Notes: generated by a model not told the origin, from the sequence alone. Shown: positions 7,769-17,185, counted from the first letter of the stretch. The stretch is 64,000 bases of DNA from a virus (IMGVR_UViG_3300025598_000029:23044-87043); one strand, 5' to 3'. Made by a program: numbers and translations.

Positions 7769-8473
7769 ATGGCTATTACACCAAACACAGCAATAGAACA
7801 GGCTAATAAGCAGGCGCTACGTGGAGTAGCACGCGGTGGTTTTAATTCATACGCACCTTCTGCTATTGACCCTACTGTTTACGTAAATGCTGCTGCTACT
7901 ACTAGTGGTATTCTTGAACTCGTAGTTCCTGCAACTGGTGCTACTACTTTCACAATCAGTGGCCCTAATGGAACTACTGCTACCCTTACTGGTACTGCTA
8001 CTGGTACCCAGGTTAGCGGTTTGGTTTCTGCTCTTGCTGCTGGTCCACTTTCTGGTTACACATTTTATGTAAACGCCGGTGGTGCTAACTACATCAATGG
8101 TACTACTACAACAATCATCGTTCCTTCCGGAGCTGCATTGCTTGTTGTATCTGGTACTGGTGGTGCTGTTCCTACCATTACTGCACTTGCATTCAGTGGT
8201 TCAAACGCTGAAGCTGTTACTTACCCTAACTATGTTGGTACTCCTAATTCTGCACCTACTTGGGTAGATGATGCTACTGTTCACGCTTACCAAGTTGGTA
8301 TTGGTGGAGCACAGAACACACAAATCATTGAACAAAAGCAAGTTCGTCAGATTCTTACCGGTAACGGTCCTGATGGTGGTTCACAAACTGAACAATACAA
8401 TGGTTACTTTGCTTCTTACAGCGGAAACCTTTACCAGACCGTACAGAAGAACACCAAGCGCCAGCAGTGCTAA
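7769..8473 (+). CDS. Beta-rich virion structural protein, 234 aa
   Basis: The protein is dominated by Thr, Gly, Ala and Val (about residues 45-160) with repeated TGTATGT-like segments, followed by a C-terminal region rich in Gln, Tyr and Asn. Such composition is typical of phage head fibres or tail-associated beta sandwiches. The stop at 8471-8473 abuts the ATG of a 49-residue gene, so the two are probably coupled. The specific family is not recognised. Confidence 0.5.
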   Translation: MAITPNTAIEQANKQALRGVARGGFNSYAPSAIDPTVYVNAAATTSGILELVVPATGATTFTISGPNGTTATLTGTATGTQVSGLVSALAAGPLSGYTFYVNAGGANYINGTTTTIIVPSGAALLVVSGTGGAVPTITALAFSGSNAEAVTYPNYVGTPNSAPTWVDDATVHAYQVGIGGAQNTQIIEQKQVRQILTGNGPDGGSQTEQYNGYFASYSGNLYQTVQKNTKRQQC

Positions 8474-8623
8474 ATGGAACACGTACCTTTTAGAATAAAG
8501 GTAGATGCGGTTATAACTAGAGCGGATGGTGTCCAGGAAAACCTGGGCACCATTAGTTCTAATACGACAGAAAATAAAAATGATCACTCTACTGACGAAC
8601 AAGACCAGAAACAGTTTAGTTAA
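8474..8623 (+). CDS. Small conserved-looking protein, 49 aa
   Basis: The ATG follows the preceding stop codon without a gap. The product starts with an amphipathic strand pair (RIKVDAVITRADG then NLGTIS), a look shared by short leader proteins next to fibre genes in other actinophages, and ends in a polar Asp/Gln-rich tail. It overlaps the next gene (start 8580) by 44 bases in another frame. Its own frame carries a 12-bp perfect hairpin at 8526-8553. It is short, so I rely on position, coupling and sequence pattern; function is unknown. Confidence 0.5.
   Translation: MEHVPFRIKVDAVITRADGVQENLGTISSNTTENKNDHSTDEQDQKQFS
8526..8553 (+). promoter_or_regulatory. 12-bp hairpin with AAAA loop inside a coding overlap
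   Basis: ATGGTGTCCAGG (8526-8537) pairs with CCTGGGCACCAT (8542-8553) through 12 pairs including one G-U, around AAAA. The left arm holds an ATG that could start a longer form of the next gene but would be buried in the stem, which favours the ATG at 8580. It could act as a translational pause or an RNA processing site between the two overlapping genes. Confidence 0.4.
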
Positions 8624-9185
8624 TGCAATAACAGGCTCTGGGTACTCATTAGCCATTCCACAATTTATTGCATGGGGTACTGGGTCAGGAACCGTTCAAG
8701 CGACCGATATAACCCTATTTAACCCCGTTCAGGTGCCTGTTAGTGGTACAGTAAGCACTCTTACAACGTCAACATCTGGCGACACATATCTTTGCAGTGC
8801 AACATTAACTGCAAGTGGACATTACAACATAACAAATATTGGTTTGTTTACCACTGGTGCAACACCTGCAATGGGTACATTAACAAGCCAAGTCAACCCT
8901 GGAGCAACCACTATACAAATAAGTGGTTACAATGCATTCCCAAACACTTTTCCATTCAACATACAGGTACTATCAGAAGTAATGACAGTAATTTCTGGAA
9001 ATGGTACCAATACTTATAATGTAATTAGGGGCGTAAATGGCTCTAGTATGATGACAACGATAATTCCTTCTCTTACTACTGTAGTGGGTCAAGCTGGTTT
9101 TATGTTTTTAAAAAGCAGTTTTCCAGGTATTGGTTTGCAGTACGGAGACAGCATCAAATTTAATATTAGCATTCAATTTATATAG
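8580..9185 (+). CDS. Tail fibre/virion surface protein, 201 aa
   Basis: The N-terminus (LLTNKTRNSLVNAI, then FIAWGTGSGT) matches the common beginning of phage fibre-associated proteins that present a WGTG turn. The middle contains a VIRGVNGSS segment and the end a GDSIKFNISIQF strand. The next protein (9194-9733) has a comparable order (LGLTATTW, IFLTITG, GDSLTVTPTWQ), so the two look like diverged paralogues. An in-frame ATG at 8526 lies in a strong hairpin and would overlap the 49-residue gene further, so 8580 is preferred although its ribosome site is weak. It probably builds or anchors fibres. Confidence 0.55.
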   Translation: MITLLTNKTRNSLVNAITGSGYSLAIPQFIAWGTGSGTVQATDITLFNPVQVPVSGTVSTLTTSTSGDTYLCSATLTASGHYNITNIGLFTTGATPAMGTLTSQVNPGATTIQISGYNAFPNTFPFNIQVLSEVMTVISGNGTNTYNVIRGVNGSSMMTTIIPSLTTVVGQAGFMFLKSSFPGIGLQYGDSIKFNISIQFI

Positions 9186-9193
9186 GAGCAACT

Positions 9194-9733
9194 ATGGCTA
9201 GTTTTAACTCTAATTTTTATTTTCCTCAGGAAGGTCTTAACTACCTTTTGAACGCAATTCCAAGAGGAACACAGGCCGTTCCTTCTACACTTTATCTAGG
9301 TCTTACAGCCACTACTTGGTCAACCATTAGTGGATACGCTGCTGCAGGTGATGTTCCTCTTACCCTCAATGGTGGTACTTACCCAATTCTTGAAGCTAGT
9401 GGTCTCAGTGGTTATTCACGTCTAACTCTTTCTGGATCTGGTTGGCAAGCACCACAGACTAACACAATTACAATTGGTACAAGCACAGGAATTCCTGTAC
9501 AATACTGTACTTACTCAGGAACTAACCCTCTTACATTCACAAACACTGGTGCTACATACACTACTATCAACGGTATCTTCCTTACCATCACTGGTACTGT
9601 AGGATCAAGTAGCTCAGGCGGAAGTACAGTTCTATGGTACGCACCATTCTCTGATCTTTCAACCGTAACTCTAGCTTCAGGCGACTCACTAACTGTTACT
9701 CCTACTTGGCAATCTGCTTCTTACCCATACTAA
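9194..9733 (+). CDS. Tail fibre/virion surface protein, 179 aa
   Basis: This is a beta-rich protein beginning FNSNFYFPQEGLNYLLNA and ending in a GDSLTVTPTWQSASYPY strand. Its architecture parallels the 201-residue protein just upstream: N-terminal helix, LGLTATTW strand, Gly/Thr-rich core, IFLTITG strand and LWYAPF..GDSL end. It is placed immediately before the giant fibre gene with AGGAG at the start, so it is probably a fibre connector or a small fibre subunit. The identification is by pattern and context, not by a named family. Confidence 0.5.
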   Translation: MASFNSNFYFPQEGLNYLLNAIPRGTQAVPSTLYLGLTATTWSTISGYAAAGDVPLTLNGGTYPILEASGLSGYSRLTLSGSGWQAPQTNTITIGTSTGIPVQYCTYSGTNPLTFTNTGATYTTINGIFLTITGTVGSSSSGGSTVLWYAPFSDLSTVTLASGDSLTVTPTWQSASYPY

Positions 9734-9781
9734 TTAGTAATCAGTAACAGGTAGATAAACAATTAATAGGAGTATTATTTA

Positions 9782-12700
9782 ATGGCCCTCCCAGATTCCA
9801 GTGTAATACGATCATACCCTGGTGGTGCTGCACCTACGTATCTTTCAGCATCGCTTGACTATGCATTCGCAAGCGGACAAACAATAACTGTAGCTAATAC
9901 CACGGGATGGTATGAAGTTAGCGCAGGCGGATATAATACCACTAATCCACTAGGAACTAGTGGACCTTTTACGCTTGTTGTAGATTACGGTCTAGGCAGC
10001 GAAGAAAAGATACTGTGTGCTAGCGGTGCCATCTCACTTGGTGTTAATACCACTATTTTTGTTTATAACGTTAGTGGTACCAATGGCCGTGGCTATGACG
10101 GAACAACTGCAACTTCGCACTCAGTAGGAACTTCTAGCGATTATAACGTATTCCCTGTTGCTACAGCTATTGAACAAGCTCAATTTAATCTTGCAGCAAG
10201 CAAATTAGGCAATTCAACTTTAGTAGTATCAGGCACAACTGCTGGTGGAGATCTTGCTGGGACTTATCCTAATCCAACACTTAAAGCAATATACACTGGC
10301 GACACATTCTCTGGTGGTGGCGGAAGCTTCTTGCCAACATTTTCATGGGATAATGCTGGTCGTATAACTAATGTTTCAGGTATAAATATATTTATTCCAA
10401 CAAGTGCAGTAAGTGGATTGAATACGACTATTAGTGGTTTACAGACCCAAATTAACACTAATGGTACAAACATTAGTACACAGAGTGGGCAAATAAATAC
10501 ATTATTTGCAACAACTAGCGGTCAAGCTTCAAGCATAGCTACACAAAGTGGACAAATTAATTCATTGTTTATAACAACTAGTGGTAACTCTACAGACATT
10601 AACAATCAAGCTGCAGCCATTAGCGGTTTAAATACACAAGTAAGCGATTTAAACAATTCTACTACCTCAGGATTTGCTAGTGTAAATACACAAATATCAG
10701 GACTCAATGTAGTAGTTAGTGGTCAAGCCAATACTCTTGCTACTGAAGCAAACAACATTGCTGTCCTTAGTGGTCAATACGTAACTCTTTCAGGTAACTT
10801 AGTTACTACTAACTCTAATGTTGCCAACCTCAGTGGCCAATTCGCATCACTTTCTGGTTCATATAATACCACGTCAGGAATCGTAACTAACCAAACTGGA
10901 TACATTGCCACACTTAGTGGTCAAATGATCACTGCTAATAACGGTATATCAACTAACGCTGCAAACCTTGCCACGTTATCTGGTCAATATACTACTACTA
11001 GTGGAATTGTTACCAACCACACTTCATACATTGCAACAATTTCTGGTAAACAAATTACTGATGAAAACAACATAGCAACACTTTCAGGAAACATTGTTAC
11101 CATTAGTGGAAAGCAAGTAACTGACGAAGCTAATATTGCTTCTCTTTCAGGGTCTCTTGTTACCCTAAGTGGTCAATTTGTAACTACTTCAGGAAGAACA
11201 ATCTTCTCTGGCACTAATGCCGGTGGAGATTTAACTGGTACATACCCTAACCCAACTCTTAGAACAATTAGTGGTGTTAGTGGTACCTATGGATCTGCTA
11301 CACAAACTCCATTGCTTTCTATCGATTCAAATGGTCGTGTTACTAATGCACAACTTTACACAATCCAGATTGCTGAAAACCAAGTAAACAACCTAACAAC
11401 AGATATGACTAGCATATCTGGAAACATTGCTAGTGTATCTGGTAAACAAGCTACAGATGCTTCTAATATTGCATCGTTGTCAGGTAGTCTTGCTACTCTT
11501 TCAGGCCAGTATGTATCAACGAGTGGAATCGTCACTAATAACACTAGCTACATTGCTACCATATCGGGTAAGCAAATTACCGATGAGGCAAACATTGCAT
11601 CATTGAGTGGTTCTCTTGCAACGCTCAGTGGCCAATATGTTACCACTTCAGGTCTTGTTACAAATCAGGCTGGATACATATCTACAATATCTGGCAAACA
11701 GATTGCTGATGAAGCTAATCTTGCCACACTATCTGGTCAATATGCTACAACTAGTGGCATTGTTACCAATAACACTGGTTATATTGCTACTATTTCAGGT
11801 AAGCAAGTCACCGACGAAGCTAATATTGCTTCATTGAGTGGCAGCCTTGCTACAGTTAGTGGAGTTGCTTATGCTGCCCTTCCTAGAACTGGTGGAACAA
11901 TCAGTGGCAACCTTACAGTAACTGGAACACTAACTGCTGGTTCTTTAACTGTTAGTGGTGGTAATGTTCTAATTAGCGGTTCAACTGCCAATGGCGACCT
12001 TTCAGGCACCTATCCAGCCCCTACAGTGGCAAAGATCCAAGGAGTTGCTGTAAGCCCAACAACTCCAACTAATAACCAAGTTCTACGCTACAGCACTACA
12101 TCTGGCACTTGGTATGCTGGTACGGGTAATGCTCTATTCCCAACTACTACTCAGAGTGGTAACTACACAGCAGTTCCCAATGATTATGTAGTATGTAATG
12201 CAACTGCTGGTGCAATGACAGTCACTCTAACTAATGCTCCTGCAAACGGTTCAATAATTGCAGTTGCTAGCCAAGCTACAAGCACTTACAACGTTACTGT
12301 TGTAGCTAGCGGTAGCGACACGATTCCTGGTGGTTCTTTTGTCTTGGCAGGCAACGGAGTGTTTAACTCTGTTGAATTCTACTACGATGCTGGATTAGCT
12401 GAATGGTTGATTGTAAGTAACCAATTCGGTGATGTTGCTGGTGGAGATCTTACCGGAACTTATCCTAACCCAACAGTTTCTTATCTTAATGGTGTCCCTG
12501 TAAGCCCTACACCTCCAAATACTGGTCAAGTTCTTGCATCAGTTGGTGGAGTGTGGACTCCAATCACGTCAAGTGGAATTGGAACACCTGGTCCTGGTGG
12601 AGCTAATGGTTACTATGGTGCCTTCTATGACACCACTAATCAAACTGCTACAAGCACTACAAGTGGAAACGTTCTAGCAATTGGTAGTACATTCTCTGCC

Positions 12701-15700
12701 AATGGTATAACTAGATCGGCTAGTGGAACAATTACATTTGGTTATGCTGGTACTTATCTTATTGCTTATACAGTTCAACTAATTACATCTTCCAGTGCTT
12801 CTAGAAACGTAGATATTTGGTTCCGTAAAAATGGTGTTAATGTTCCAAATACGAATGCAACATTTGCAGTGCCAGCATCACCAACGCCAGGTGGCGGAAA
12901 TGCTGTAACTGCTGCTGTAACACATATAATCGTTGCAAGTGGTAATGACAACTTCCAAATTATGTGGATGCCAACCAACACTGATACTACTGTTGAAACT
13001 ATTGCCTCTGGCGCTAACTACCCAACTGCTCCTGGAGTATTTGTATCTGTTTCTCAAATCATGTACAACCAAACAGGTACATACACAGTTAACGCAGTCG
13101 CTGCTAGTGGTACTAATGCTACTACTGCAACTCCACTTACACTTAGTACATATGCTCCAATAACTGGTGCTACTGCTTCAGGTAACACAGCATCTGGTAC
13201 AGGAGTTATTCTTCCTACGCCAACATATAACGGTCAATGGATGCAGATCCACAATGAAGACCTAACTCACTGGCTCCTTGTCTATCCACAACCAACAGCG
13301 TATATTGATAATGGTTCAACTGGTGCTCCTATTTGGTTACCACCAACTAGTTATTGGGAAGGTGTAGCTACAACTACCACTTCCTGGGATACTGCTATCC
13401 AACCATTGACTAGTAACTCACTTGCTGTTAGTTACTTGGTTGTTCCTGGTCAAACAGACATTGAACTACAAACCTACGGTACTCCTGGTACATACGGTAC
13501 TACTAGTGGTATTCCAGTAATTACAACAGATACCTATGGTCGTTCGACTGTAACTGTAACTGGTGTACAAATTAACCAAAGTCAAGTAACTGGTCTTTCT
13601 GGAAACTTGTCAGCATTGAGTGGTTCAATAACTACAACCAGTAGCAACCTTGCAACGCTCAGTGGTCAATACGCCACAACATCAGGTATTGTTACAAACC
13701 AAACTGGTTACATTGCAACCCTATCGGGTCAAATGGTTACTGCTAATAGTAACATTGCCTCTACAAGTGGATCGCTTGCAACCCTTTCTGGACAGTTTGT
13801 AGCCCTCTCAGGATCATACAGCACAACTAGTGGTAACCTAAATACTACTAATACCAATGTTGCTAATCTTAGTGGTCAATACGCCACTCTTAGTGGTCAA
13901 TATGCAGCTACTTCAGGAATTGTTACCAACCACACAAGTTACATTGCCGCTACTAGCGGTTCTCTTGCCACTCTTAGTGGTCAATTCGTAGCTCTTTCTG
14001 GTTCATATAATACCACTTCAGGAATTGTTACAAGCCAAACAAGTTATATTTCAACTTTGTCAGGACAAGTAGTAACACTTTCTGGTAGTGATGCTAACAA
14101 GCTTCCACTTAGCGGAGGAACCGTTACCGGTACTTTGAATGTTAATAGCCCATTCAATGTTAATGGAAACGTTAGCATTACTGGTACAGAAACTATTTCT
14201 GGTGCTCTAAACGTTAACTACACGATCAATGCTACAACGCCGACTAACAACCCACCAATCAACTTTGGTGGTGGACTAAGCTATTCTGATGTTAACACAA
14301 TTGCTGGATTTAACACTAGCGTTAACAACTACAACCAGATTGTTCTACAAAATACTAACTCAGGTACTTCAGCTAGCACTAACTTAAACGTAAGTAACAA
14401 CTTGGGAACAAGTGGTACTAACTATGGTGAGTTTGGTATGAACTCCAGTAATTTTACTGGTACTGGTGCGTTTAATACTGCAGGAGCAGTTTACCTTGCT
14501 TCAGCCTCTACAGACCTAGCTATCGGTACTTATGGTAACAATGCTATTCACTTTGTAACTAATAGTGCAACAGCTGATGCAATGACAATTACCAGTGGTG
14601 GGAACGTCGTTGTCGGTAGTGGTTTGACTGTTAGTGGAACATTTACTCTTGCAACAGGTATCACTATATCAACTCCTATTGGTAACTATCCTATAGCAAT
14701 TGGTTACCAAGCTGGTCAAACTGATAATGGTAATGGTGGTGTAGCAGTTGGTTACCAAGCTGGTCAAAGTAACAATAATTATGGTGTATCTTTAGGTTAT
14801 CTTGCCGGACAAAATGGAAACAGCAAAGGTGTAGCAATTGGTGCTGCTGCTGGTCAAACAACTAACGCTTCAGGTATTGCAATTGGTTTCCAAGCTGCTG
14901 CACTTGGTAACAACAATAGCATTGCAATTGGTTTTAATTCTCAAACTGGATCTAGTGGGTACGCAATAGCACTAGGTACTAGCAGCACAGCAAGTGCTTC
15001 AGGTTCTGTAGCAATTGGTATGAATGCAACTGCAACTGGAACAAACCAATTTGTTCTTGGTACATCAAACCATAACGTTCAAGTACCTGGTACCTTTGCT
15101 GTAAGTGGTTCTTTGACCGTAAGTGGTACTGCTGTAATGACCAGTGGTTCTGCAGTCGGTGGAGATCTTACTGGTACAATAGGTAATGCAAAAGTAACTA
15201 AGTTACAAGGTTACACAGTATCAAGCGGTGCACCTACTGCCAATGCAATGCTTGTTTACAGTGGTTCTCAATGGACCTCAGGTCCTGCTGTAAGCGGTAC
15301 AACTGGTACAGGTGGAATAATCCCTTACGCTACCAACCCATTGCTCGTAGCACCTCTAGAACAGGTTGTAGTTAGCTCTGGTGTAGTATCTTCAAGCGCT
15401 GCTGCTGTTCTCAACACCGTTTCTGGTGGAGTCTATGTCTACACTGCTGCTCCAACATCAGCATGGCAAATCCAAATAACCAATGCTCCAACTACTGTTG
15501 GTCAAGCCGTTACTGTCACTGTTGGTACAAATAATGGTTCTACAGCCTACCTCCCATCAGGGTTTACGATCAATGGTTACACTGTTAACGGTGGTACTAC
15601 GCTACCTGCCCATGGAACAGCATATACTAACACTTATACCGTGACAGCGTACTACCAAGGTGGTTCAATATGGACTGCTGCAGATGCAACAGTAAACTAT

Positions 15701-15775
15701 GATTTCTATGCTATTACATTAATATGTACAGCAGCTAATACGTATGTTATGCTACTCGGACAGACTAAGTTCTAA
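9782..15775 (+). CDS. Giant multidomain tail fibre protein, 1,997 aa
   Basis: This is a likely receptor-binding fibre. The N-terminal anchor (1-150) is followed by five copies of a GDL-GTYPNPT-type motif (near residues 154, 480, 735, 885 and 1794) common in phage fibres. Two long arrays of about 22 residues based on LSGQ(Y/F) and TTSGIVTN-T-YIATISGKQ (about 210-700 and 1270-1440) probably form trimeric coiled coils. A C1q/TNF-like jelly roll fits residues 940-1098. YadA-head-like repeats of about 16 residues (A-IGYQAGQ type) lie at 1637-1766, and a C-terminal beta domain ends the protein. Trimerisation and receptor binding are inferred from these modules. The repeats make it prone to recombination. 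Confidence 0.75.
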   Translation: MALPDSSVIRSYPGGAAPTYLSASLDYAFASGQTITVANTTGWYEVSAGGYNTTNPLGTSGPFTLVVDYGLGSEEKILCASGAISLGVNTTIFVYNVSGTNGRGYDGTTATSHSVGTSSDYNVFPVATAIEQAQFNLAASKLGNSTLVVSGTTAGGDLAGTYPNPTLKAIYTGDTFSGGGGSFLPTFSWDNAGRITNVSGINIFIPTSAVSGLNTTISGLQTQINTNGTNISTQSGQINTLFATTSGQASSIATQSGQINSLFITTSGNSTDINNQAAAISGLNTQVSDLNNSTTSGFASVNTQISGLNVVVSGQANTLATEANNIAVLSGQYVTLSGNLVTTNSNVANLSGQFASLSGSYNTTSGIVTNQTGYIATLSGQMITANNGISTNAANLATLSGQYTTTSGIVTNHTSYIATISGKQITDENNIATLSGNIVTISGKQVTDEANIASLSGSLVTLSGQFVTTSGRTIFSGTNAGGDLTGTYPNPTLRTISGVSGTYGSATQTPLLSIDSNGRVTNAQLYTIQIAENQVNNLTTDMTSISGNIASVSGKQATDASNIASLSGSLATLSGQYVSTSGIVTNNTSYIATISGKQITDEANIASLSGSLATLSGQYVTTSGLVTNQAGYISTISGKQIADEANLATLSGQYATTSGIVTNNTGYIATISGKQVTDEANIASLSGSLATVSGVAYAALPRTGGTISGNLTVTGTLTAGSLTVSGGNVLISGSTANGDLSGTYPAPTVAKIQGVAVSPTTPTNNQVLRYSTTSGTWYAGTGNALFPTTTQSGNYTAVPNDYVVCNATAGAMTVTLTNAPANGSIIAVASQATSTYNVTVVASGSDTIPGGSFVLAGNGVFNSVEFYYDAGLAEWLIVSNQFGDVAGGDLTGTYPNPTVSYLNGVPVSPTPPNTGQVLASVGGVWTPITSSGIGTPGPGGANGYYGAFYDTTNQTATSTTSGNVLAIGSTFSANGITRSASGTITFGYAGTYLIAYTVQLITSSSASRNVDIWFRKNGVNVPNTNATFAVPASPTPGGGNAVTAAVTHIIVASGNDNFQIMWMPTNTDTTVETIASGANYPTAPGVFVSVSQIMYNQTGTYTVNAVAASGTNATTATPLTLSTYAPITGATASGNTASGTGVILPTPTYNGQWMQIHNEDLTHWLLVYPQPTAYIDNGSTGAPIWLPPTSYWEGVATTTTSWDTAIQPLTSNSLAVSYLVVPGQTDIELQTYGTPGTYGTTSGIPVITTDTYGRSTVTVTGVQINQSQVTGLSGNLSALSGSITTTSSNLATLSGQYATTSGIVTNQTGYIATLSGQMVTANSNIASTSGSLATLSGQFVALSGSYSTTSGNLNTTNTNVANLSGQYATLSGQYAATSGIVTNHTSYIAATSGSLATLSGQFVALSGSYNTTSGIVTSQTSYISTLSGQVVTLSGSDANKLPLSGGTVTGTLNVNSPFNVNGNVSITGTETISGALNVNYTINATTPTNNPPINFGGGLSYSDVNTIAGFNTSVNNYNQIVLQNTNSGTSASTNLNVSNNLGTSGTNYGEFGMNSSNFTGTGAFNTAGAVYLASASTDLAIGTYGNNAIHFVTNSATADAMTITSGGNVVVGSGLTVSGTFTLATGITISTPIGNYPIAIGYQAGQTDNGNGGVAVGYQAGQSNNNYGVSLGYLAGQNGNSKGVAIGAAAGQTTNASGIAIGFQAAALGNNNSIAIGFNSQTGSSGYAIALGTSSTASASGSVAIGMNATATGTNQFVLGTSNHNVQVPGTFAVSGSLTVSGTAVMTSGSAVGGDLTGTIGNAKVTKLQGYTVSSGAPTANAMLVYSGSQWTSGPAVSGTTGTGGIIPYATNPLLVAPLEQVVVSSGVVSSSAAAVLNTVSGGVYVYTAAPTSAWQIQITNAPTTVGQAVTVTVGTNNGSTAYLPSGFTINGYTVNGGTTLPAHGTAYTNTYTVTAYYQGGSIWTAADATVNYDFYAITLICTAANTYVMLLGQTKF
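10411..11880 (+). repeat. LSGQ-type coding repeats in the giant fibre, first array
   Basis: About twenty imperfect units of roughly 22 codons share the patterns ATLSGQ(Y/F)xTTSGIVTN and YIATISGKQ-TDEANIASLSG. Neighbouring units match at DNA level for short stretches only, so these are old, diverged protein repeats and not a fresh tandem array. A second array of the same type lies at about 13,590-14,100, and some DNA words (for example the segment starting near 10,853 and near 13,997) are shared almost exactly. Confidence 0.7.
14692..15080 (+). repeat. YadA-head-like coding repeats
   Basis: Repeated units of about 16 codons with the pattern (A/V)IG-xxAGQ and AIA(I/L)G. The word GGTTACCAAGCTGGTCAAA occurs at 14,702 and again about 48 bases later. 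This pattern is that of left-handed beta-roll heads in trimeric autotransporter adhesins and some phage fibres. Confidence 0.6.
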
Positions 15776-15800
15776 TGTTATTATTGGAGATTAATTTCTA

Positions 15801-16928
15801 ATGCCATTATTCTCATCGTTAAGTGACCTTGCCGCTCGTGCTTATGGACTCCTATCAGGATCTTTAGCACCTATTAGCGACCTGTTTGCAAGAACAACAT
15901 CAGGATCATTAGGAACAGCAACATCAGGACAACTTTGGGTTGCACAAACTGGTGTATGGTATGCAACGAGCGGATCAGCTACCACATCAACAGCAGCTAG
16001 TTCTTACCCATTAGCTACAATACCTTACAAAGCTAGTGCAACAATGACGTTGAAGAGTGCTTCAAACGGTACTGGAATTGCTTTTTGGTGGACAAGTACT
16101 GGTAACTGGTGGGCAGTTGTTAACAATGCTTACTCACAAAATAACATAACAAGCTATACCTGTACTGGTGGATATCCTTGCACAGGTTATACATGCGCAG
16201 GCTATGGACCAGTGTGTCAAAGCTATTACACTGTTTGTACAGGTTATGGTTACAGCAGTGCTTATGGTGATCCAAATGCTAAGGGAGCAACTACAACGTT
16301 GCCTAAGCGAAAGCGTCGTACAAAAGAAGATTCACCAAATACTCGACCCATTGATGTTCCAAAGCCGCAAAACCTTAGTTACGCACCAATTCCACCACCA
16401 TTCTTCCCACCCTTCTTTCCGCCTTTCTTCCCACCCTTTTTCCCACCATTCTTTCCACCTTTCTTTCCTCCATTCTTTCCACCGTTCTTTCCTCCGTTCT
16501 TTCCACCGTATTTCCCACCGTGCATAAGTTATGGATTAGCTTGTGGAGGATACGCTACAGGATGTACATCATATTCTTGCTCTTCTTATGGTGCTTGCGC
16601 TGGATACACAGCCAACTACACAACACAGTACTATAACCAGCTAAGCTTGCTACAATCTGTAGGTGGTACAATCACTACAATTGCAACAGGAGTTCTACAA
16701 GGGCCTTCAAATAGCACAACAGCTCAGATTAACTCTATCCAAATCGTTACCACTAATAGCAACATTACAGCAACTGCCTTTAGTGATTCTGCATTGGTAA
16801 CATCTCTGGGAACTTTGTCTAGCAATCAGACTGCTCCAACTGGTAATGTTAGTGTTGGTATTATTGATTCACCGGTTGGCGGAAGTGCCACCCAAGGTAG
16901 TACTGTAGGACCATTTACAGCGTTATAA
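15801..16928 (+). CDS. Tail protein with FFPP rod flanked by mirror-image cysteine ladders
   Basis: Residues 1-118 and 270-375 read like two halves of one beta-sandwich (LamG-like) domain, interrupted by an insert. The insert holds Cys121, 127, 132, 139 and 146, a Lys/Arg-rich patch (169-175), a rod of nine FFPP units plus YFPP (201-240), then Cys241, 248, 255, 260 and 266. The Cys spacing is 6,5,7,7 before the rod and 7,7,5,6 after it, an exact mirror, so five disulfides pairing 146-241 out to 121-266 would zip two antiparallel Tyr-rich strands. It lies directly after the giant fibre and is probably part of the adsorption apparatus. I recognise no family; function is inferred. Confidence 0.6.
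   Translation: MPLFSSLSDLAARAYGLLSGSLAPISDLFARTTSGSLGTATSGQLWVAQTGVWYATSGSATTSTAASSYPLATIPYKASATMTLKSASNGTGIAFWWTSTGNWWAVVNNAYSQNNITSYTCTGGYPCTGYTCAGYGPVCQSYYTVCTGYGYSSAYGDPNAKGATTTLPKRKRRTKEDSPNTRPIDVPKPQNLSYAPIPPPFFPPFFPPFFPPFFPPFFPPFFPPFFPPFFPPFFPPYFPPCISYGLACGGYATGCTSYSCSSYGACAGYTANYTTQYYNQLSLLQSVGGTITTIATGVLQGPSNSTTAQINSIQIVTTNSNITATAFSDSALVTSLGTLSSNQTAPTGNVSVGIIDSPVGGSATQGSTVGPFTAL
16401..16520 (+). repeat. 12-base FFPP codon repeat (10 units)
   Basis: Ten consecutive 12-base units encode nine FFPP and one YFPP. Codons vary between units (TTC/TTT and CCA/CCC/CCG/CCT mixed), so the protein pattern is conserved while the DNA has diverged. This argues for selection on the amino-acid sequence over recent slippage. 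Confidence 0.85.
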
Positions 16929-16944
16929 TTAATAGAAAGAGACC

Positions 16945-17184
16945 ATGACAAACAAAGAAGAAAACCTAAATAATACGCCTCCTATGTATCGGATTGCTTT
17001 TATTCTTGATGGTTTTGTACAAGAAGTAATTGAATGCTCAGAGAGATTTGCAGCTTTATTACTAAGTAAGCCAATAGCAAGAAACATAACAGGACTTGAC
17101 ATACCGGTAGGATTTCAGTATGATGTAGCTACCGATACTTTCACTGATTTTGATGGTGAAAGCCTAGAAAATAATAGGAGTTAA
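16945..17184 (+). CDS. Small paralogous protein A, 79 aa
   Basis: The core RIAFILDGFVQEVIECSERFAALLLSKP-type segment is repeated in the next gene (RLAFILDGQVV...CSARNAAIMTSQP), so the two are tandem paralogues of about 35% visible identity. The core looks like a beta-hairpin plus helix. Small proteins of this type next to fibre genes often act as fibre chaperones or subunits, but I do not recognise the family. A GAAAGAGA ribosome site precedes the ATG. Confidence 0.55.
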   Translation: MTNKEENLNNTPPMYRIAFILDGFVQEVIECSERFAALLLSKPIARNITGLDIPVGFQYDVATDTFTDFDGESLENNRS

Positions 17185-17185
17185 T

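Noticed and set aside
8526-8579. Longer start of the 201-residue fibre protein
   Set aside because: The ATG is buried in a 12-bp hairpin and the added residues do not look like the start of related fibre proteins.
10411-14100. Regular short repeats that could suggest a CRISPR array or satellite
   Set aside because: The repeats stay in one reading frame, are imperfect, have no unique spacers and form fibre protein repeats.
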